Of a stretch of 64,000 nucleotides of DNA, positions 60,403 through 64,000 are shown in pieces. The first letter of the stretch is position 1. The number at the start of each line of letters is the position of its first letter. The translations under genes and the position numbers were made by a program. This stretch comes from an uncultured Trueperaceae bacterium (GTDB taxonomy: Bacteria > Deinococcota > Deinococci > Deinococcales > Trueperaceae). The notes under the pieces were generated by a model that saw only the letters and a program-made list of their open reading frames with translations, was not told where the DNA came from and made no database searches. Where the stretch lies: positions 62,001-126,000 of the forward strand of contig CALMXZ010000008.1 in assembly GCA_937873495.1 (NCBI GenBank). The letters are read 5' to 3'.

Positions 60403-62010
60403 ATGCAAAGCCTAAGGCGCTTCGTTTCAAGGACCGTCTGGTCGCTATGTCTCGCGATTCCGCTTGTCGGAATGGCACTGGCGCAAGAACGCGGCGGCAC
60501 GCTCACAGTCGCGCTCAACTACGACCTCGACACGCTCGACCCCTACGCGAGCGGCTTCCTCACGGACGTCCAGGCCACCTTCCTGGCGGGCCTCGTGGCC
60601 CCCGACCACGACGCTCAGTACGTTCCCGTGCTCGCCGAGGAAGTGCCGACCCTCGACAACGGCGGCATCGCCCTGAACGAGGACGGCAGCAAGATGACGG
60701 TGACCTATCACCTCCGCCCCGGCCTCAAGTGGGCCGACGGCGAACCGGTCACCGCGGCGGACGTTGTGTTCACGTGGGAAGCCGTGAAGGACCCGAGCTA
60801 CCTCGGCCCCGAGAAGGACGGCACCGCCGAGATCGAGCGCATCGAGACGCCAGACGACCTGACGGTCGTCATCTACTACGACGGCGTCTACTCCGGCTTC
60901 AAGGCGTCGCTCTTCACCTACGGCGTCCTGCCGAAGCACGCCCTCGAAGGCAAGGACCTCAACAACGACCCGTACTGGGACGCCCCGTTCGGCGCCGGGC
61001 CGTTCATGGTGACCGAGTTCAGCCGCGGCCAACACGTCGTGGTCGAGCGCAACCCGTACTACTTCGAGACGGACGCCAACGGCGTGCAGCTCCCGTACCT
61101 CGACCGCATCATCTTCAAGATCATCCCCGACTCGAACACCCAGACGACCCAGCTCCGCTCGGGTGAGGTTGGCTTCGCCTACAACGTCCCCTACACGTCG
61201 CTGGCGACGCTGAGGAACACGCCCAACCTGGAGATCATCAGCGCCAAGACGCTGGCCTTCCGCCACGTCACGTTCAACCTCAGGAACGAGCAGTTGGCCG
61301 ACCTCGCGGTCCGGCAGGCGTTCGCTCACGCCATCGACCGCACCGCGCTCAACCGCGCGCTCGGCGACTACATGCTCCCCATCGACACGTTCGTGGTCTC
61401 CACCTTCGCCTTCTCGAGCGACGACGTGCCCACCTACGCCTACGACCCGGAACTCGGACGCCAGCTCCTCCTCGACGCGGGCTACACGCCTGGCCGCGAC
61501 GGGATCATGGAGAAGGGCGGCAAGCGGCTCTCGTTCGACTTCATGACGCAAGCCGGCCGCGCCGAGTACGAGACCGCCCAACAGGTCCTGATCGCCCAGC
61601 TGAAGGCCATCGGCATCGAGCTGAAGCCGGACAACAAGGCCGGCGCGGCCCTCTCGGAAGCGCGGCGCAACGGCGGCTTCGACGTCTGGTACTCCGGCTG
61701 GATCACGCCGGCCGACCCCATCGACTCGTACGTCTCCTTCTACGCCACCGGCGGCTTCAACAACGGCGGCGCCTACAGCAACCCTGATGCCGACGCTGCC
61801 CTCTACGCCGCCGCCGGCTCCCTCGATCCCGACGAGGTCACCGCCGCCATGCACGAAGCCCAGCGCATCGTGCTGACCGACCTGCCCTCCATACCCCTCT
61901 TCGAGACCCCGTCCATCGTCGTGACCACCAGCAAGCTGCAGGGGTTCGTCTCCAACCCGACCAACCAGACGAACTTCCGGCAAGTCGCACCATGGTGGCT
62001 CGCGAAGTAG
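60403..62010 (+). CDS. ABC substrate-binding protein, family 5 (peptide type)
   Basis: A 535-residue secreted protein. The signal peptide has basic SLRRFVSRTVWS, then LCLAIPLVGM and cleavage near ALAQ; GAGGAGG lies eight bases before the ATG. Family marks: TLTVALNYDLDTLDPYASG, LKWADGEPVTAADVVFTWEA, GAGPFMVTEFSRGQ and ERNPYYFETDANGVQLPYL. The last stretch is typical of the DppA/AppA branch. It is followed by a 13-bp hairpin and the permease pair. Confidence 0.93.
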   Translation: MQSLRRFVSRTVWSLCLAIPLVGMALAQERGGTLTVALNYDLDTLDPYASGFLTDVQATFLAGLVAPDHDAQYVPVLAEEVPTLDNGGIALNEDGSKMTVTYHLRPGLKWADGEPVTAADVVFTWEAVKDPSYLGPEKDGTAEIERIETPDDLTVVIYYDGVYSGFKASLFTYGVLPKHALEGKDLNNDPYWDAPFGAGPFMVTEFSRGQHVVVERNPYYFETDANGVQLPYLDRIIFKIIPDSNTQTTQLRSGEVGFAYNVPYTSLATLRNTPNLEIISAKTLAFRHVTFNLRNEQLADLAVRQAFAHAIDRTALNRALGDYMLPIDTFVVSTFAFSSDDVPTYAYDPELGRQLLLDAGYTPGRDGIMEKGGKRLSFDFMTQAGRAEYETAQQVLIAQLKAIGIELKPDNKAGAALSEARRNGGFDVWYSGWITPADPIDSYVSFYATGGFNNGGAYSNPDADAALYAAAGSLDPDEVTAAMHEAQRIVLTDLPSIPLFETPSIVVTTSKLQGFVSNPTNQTNFRQVAPWWLAK

Positions 62011-62022
62011 GAGCCACGACCG

Positions 62023-62054
62023 GACTGCGAGGGGCCACCACGCCCCTCGCAGTC
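62023..62054 (+). terminator. Intercistronic hairpin after binding-protein gene
   Basis: GACTGCGAGGGGC (62023-62035) pairs perfectly with 62042-62054 around a 6-base loop, 13 bases after the binding-protein stop and 36 bases before DppB. It is strong enough to end or pause transcription, though the following bases are not T-rich. Confidence 0.75.
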
Positions 62055-62089
62055 GTTCACAAGCCAGTCGCTCATAGGCAAGGACGACC

Positions 62090-63046
62090 TTGAACCTCAC
62101 AACCTTCATCGTCAAACGGGTCCTTGCGGCCGTTCCGCTGCTCTTGGGCATCTCCATCATCCTCTTCGGCGTGCTGCATCTGGCGCCGGGCGGTCCACTC
62201 GACGTCTACGCCGACATCCCCGGCGTCAGCCACGAGGCGTTGGAGAACATCAAGCGCGAACTCGGCCTCGACCAACCAGTGCCTGTGCAGTACGTGAAAT
62301 GGCTGGGGGCGGCGGTTCGCGGCCAATGGGGTTACAGCATCCGCACAGGTCGGGCGGTAGCCAAGGACATCAGGGAACGGATGCCGGCCACGTTCCTGCT
62401 CGGTGGCACGGCGTTCGTACTGGCCCTCGCCGCCGCGCTCCCCCTCGGCGTGCTGAGCGCCGTGCGGCAGTACAGCCTCCTCGACTACACCTTCACGTTC
62501 CTATCTTTCATCGGCTTCTCCATGCCGATCTTCTGGCTCGCTCTGATGCTCCAATCGTTGTTCGCCGTTCATTGGCAGTTGCTGCCCTCCGCCGGGATGT
62601 ACACGATCGGAGACGGCGGCTTCGCCGACAGGCTCAGACACCTCGCGCTGCCGGCCTCCATCCTGTCCGTCGCGTACATGGCGAGCTGGGGTCGCTTCAC
62701 CCGCGCTTCCATGCTGGACGTGTTCGGCCTCGACTACATCCGGACCGCCCGGGCGAAAGGCCTCGGCGAACGCACGGTCATCTACCGTCACGCGCTGCGC
62801 AACGCGCTGGTCCCGGTGATCACCATCGTCGCCCTCGACTTCGCCGGCATGATCTCCGGCGCGGTCATCACCGAGACGATCTTCGCCTGGCCCGGCATGG
62901 GACGCCTGTTCATCGAGTCCATGAACGGTCGCGACTACCCGGTCCTCATGGCCCTCCTGATGATCGGCTCGTTCGCGTTGGTCGCCATCAACCTGATCAC
63001 CGACATCGTGTACTCGATCGTCGACGCGCGGATCCGCTATGACTGA
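62090..63046 (+). CDS. Dipeptide/oligopeptide ABC permease, DppB type (TTG start)
   Basis: A 318-residue permease beginning with TTG, supported by AAGGA six bases upstream and the proper start of the family (NLTTFIVKRVLAAVPLL). Other marks: ELGLDQPVPVQYVKWL, GQWGYSIRTGRAV, the EAA loop TARAKGLGERTVIYRHALRN, ETIFAWPGMGRL and a terminal IVDARIRYD (DPR is DAR here). It overlaps DppC by eight bases. Confidence 0.93.
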   Translation: MNLTTFIVKRVLAAVPLLLGISIILFGVLHLAPGGPLDVYADIPGVSHEALENIKRELGLDQPVPVQYVKWLGAAVRGQWGYSIRTGRAVAKDIRERMPATFLLGGTAFVLALAAALPLGVLSAVRQYSLLDYTFTFLSFIGFSMPIFWLALMLQSLFAVHWQLLPSAGMYTIGDGGFADRLRHLALPASILSVAYMASWGRFTRASMLDVFGLDYIRTARAKGLGERTVIYRHALRNALVPVITIVALDFAGMISGAVITETIFAWPGMGRLFIESMNGRDYPVLMALLMIGSFALVAINLITDIVYSIVDARIRYD

Positions 63047-63911
63047 CCCCTCTGCCGCCATGCAGGACCCCCGTACCCTGCTGGGAGAAGCCTTCAAGCG
63101 CTTCCGCCGGCACAGGCTCGCGGTGGTCAGCCTTGCCCTGTTGGTCGTCTTCTCGCTGGCGGCCGTCCTCGCTCCGTACCTGACCCCTTACACGTTCGAC
63201 GGTCAGGACGTCGCGCTGCTCGGCATGCCGACGCCTCCCAGCCTCGCCCACCCGATGGGAACGGACCATCTCGGCCGGGACAACGCCACGCGCGTGCTCT
63301 ACGGCGCCCGCGTCTCGCTCCTGGTAGGACTCCTGAGCGCCCTGATCGCGACCTTGGTCGGCACGATCGTCGGCGCGCTCGCAGGCTTCTACGGAGGGGC
63401 GACGGACAACGTGCTCATGCGAGCGACGGACGTGGTCCTGTCGATCCCGCTCCTGCCCCTCGTGATCGTCCTGTCGGGCTTCTTGCGGCCCAACCTCTAC
63501 CTCCTGGTCCTGATAATCGGCGTCCTCGGTTGGATGGGAACCGCGCGCCTGGTCAGGAGCCAGTTCCTGTCCTTGCGCGGGCGCGACTTCGTCGAGGCGT
63601 CCCGCGCGCTCGGAGGTTCAGGGATCCGCATCATGTTCCTCCACATGCTCCCCAACGCGCTCGGGCCGATCCTGGTCAGCACGACCTTGTCGGTCGGAGG
63701 CGCCATCCTCCTCGAATCGGCGCTCTCCTTCTTCGGCTTCGGCGTGCAGCCCCCAACGCCGACCTGGGGCAACCTCCTCAACTCCTCGCGGGACTGGCTC
63801 GACATCGCCCCGTGGATAGCCACGTTCCCCGGCCTCTTCATCCTCGTGACCGTGCTGGCCGTCAACTTCCTTGGCGACGGCTTGCGCGACGCGTTCGATC
63901 CACGCATGTGA
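63039..63911 (+). CDS. Dipeptide/oligopeptide ABC permease, DppC type
   Basis: A 290-residue permease. Marks: the first helix LAVVSLALLVVFSLAAVLA, HPMGTDHLGRDNATRV, EASRALG followed by LHMLPNALGP, and GDGLRDAFDPRM. It overlaps DppB by eight bases. A Rossmann-type gene starts 56 bases later rather than an ATPase gene. Confidence 0.93.
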   Translation: MTDPSAAMQDPRTLLGEAFKRFRRHRLAVVSLALLVVFSLAAVLAPYLTPYTFDGQDVALLGMPTPPSLAHPMGTDHLGRDNATRVLYGARVSLLVGLLSALIATLVGTIVGALAGFYGGATDNVLMRATDVVLSIPLLPLVIVLSGFLRPNLYLLVLIIGVLGWMGTARLVRSQFLSLRGRDFVEASRALGGSGIRIMFLHMLPNALGPILVSTTLSVGGAILLESALSFFGFGVQPPTPTWGNLLNSSRDWLDIAPWIATFPGLFILVTVLAVNFLGDGLRDAFDPRM

Positions 63912-63967
63912 AGCGTCAAGGACGTTCCCGCCACCCCTCGCGGGTCGCGGGACGGAAGGAGTAGTTG

Positions 63968-64000
63968 GTGAAGATACTCATCGTTGGTTCCGGCGCGATC
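63968..64000 (+). CDS. NAD(P)-binding Rossmann protein (3' truncated)
   Basis: Only 11 codons are in the window. They begin with GTG, have AGGAG about seven bases upstream, and encode VKILIVGSGAI, the start of a Rossmann dinucleotide fold. Ketopantoate reductase-like (PanE) enzymes begin this way, but other dehydrogenases do too. Position directly after the permeases suggests the same operon. Confidence 0.6.
   Translation, partial: MKILIVGSGAI

Overview
The window is a high-GC (roughly two-thirds G+C), very gene-dense bacterial segment with many ATGA/GTGA stop-start overlaps, frequent GTG starts and strong AGGAGG-type ribosome sites. Exported solute-binding proteins have signal peptides ending in A-x-A-Q. 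Together with a cysteine-free Fur homologue and an AztD-type zinc chaperone, this looks most like a Deinococcota bacterium (Trueperaceae-like). That assignment is inference from style and gene content; no rRNA or other marker gene is present. I saw no tRNA, rRNA, CRISPR array, phage gene or insertion sequence.

The window is essentially one long scavenging island: a chain of regulator + ABC importer + hydrolase cassettes. (1) 1-2016, +: end of a DppB/DppC permease pair and an RpiR regulator. (2) 2020-10369, -: GntR regulator, aspartoacylase-like enzyme, DppB, DppC, family-5 binding protein, M19 dipeptidase-like protein and amidase, apparently from one promoter at 10438-10464. (3) 10570-17210: a citrate-synthase-like protein with an N-terminal helix-turn-helix (-), divergent from two M29/NicX-type enzymes and a binding protein-DppB-DppC set (+). 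(4) 17230-27230, -: a nine-gene sugar operon: CUT1 binding protein and two permeases, DUF4127 protein, LacI, FAD oxidoreductase, TIM-barrel protein, sugar isomerase/epimerase, Gfo/Idh/MocA dehydrogenase. (5) 27668-31368: Fur-family regulator (+) facing an AztD-AztC-AztB zinc import set (-). (6) 31562-34235: a DMT exporter and a TPR protein overlapping tail to tail. (7) 34374-43078, -: amidohydrolase, binding protein, DppB, DppC, S9 peptidase, amidase, IclR regulator. (8) 43220-55889, + with a LacI repressor (-): Zn alcohol dehydrogenase, aldo/keto reductase, lactonase-type amidohydrolase, Xaa-Pro peptidase; then binding protein, DppB, DppC, M42 aminopeptidase, enolase-superfamily enzyme and sulfatase. 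(9) 55951-63911: HExxPGH metallopeptidase, IclR, D-2-hydroxyacid dehydrogenase and creatinase-like M24 protein (-), divergent from binding protein-DppB-DppC (+). A new gene begins at 63968.

The genes read as an uptake-and-degradation programme: peptides, acyl-amino compounds and sugar derivatives are imported, then cut by peptidases, amidases, amidohydrolases and a sulfatase, with sugars oxidised by dehydrogenases. No ABC ATPase is encoded in the window although eight permease sets are present (seven peptide or sugar, one zinc), so ATPases must be supplied from elsewhere.

Most notable observations: a LacI-type operator shared by two promoters of region 8; an oxidative pathway in region 8 consistent with L-fucose or L-galactose derivatives; hairpins placed just after four of five family-5 binding-protein genes; two probable CTG start codons; and several enzymes with altered active-site residues.
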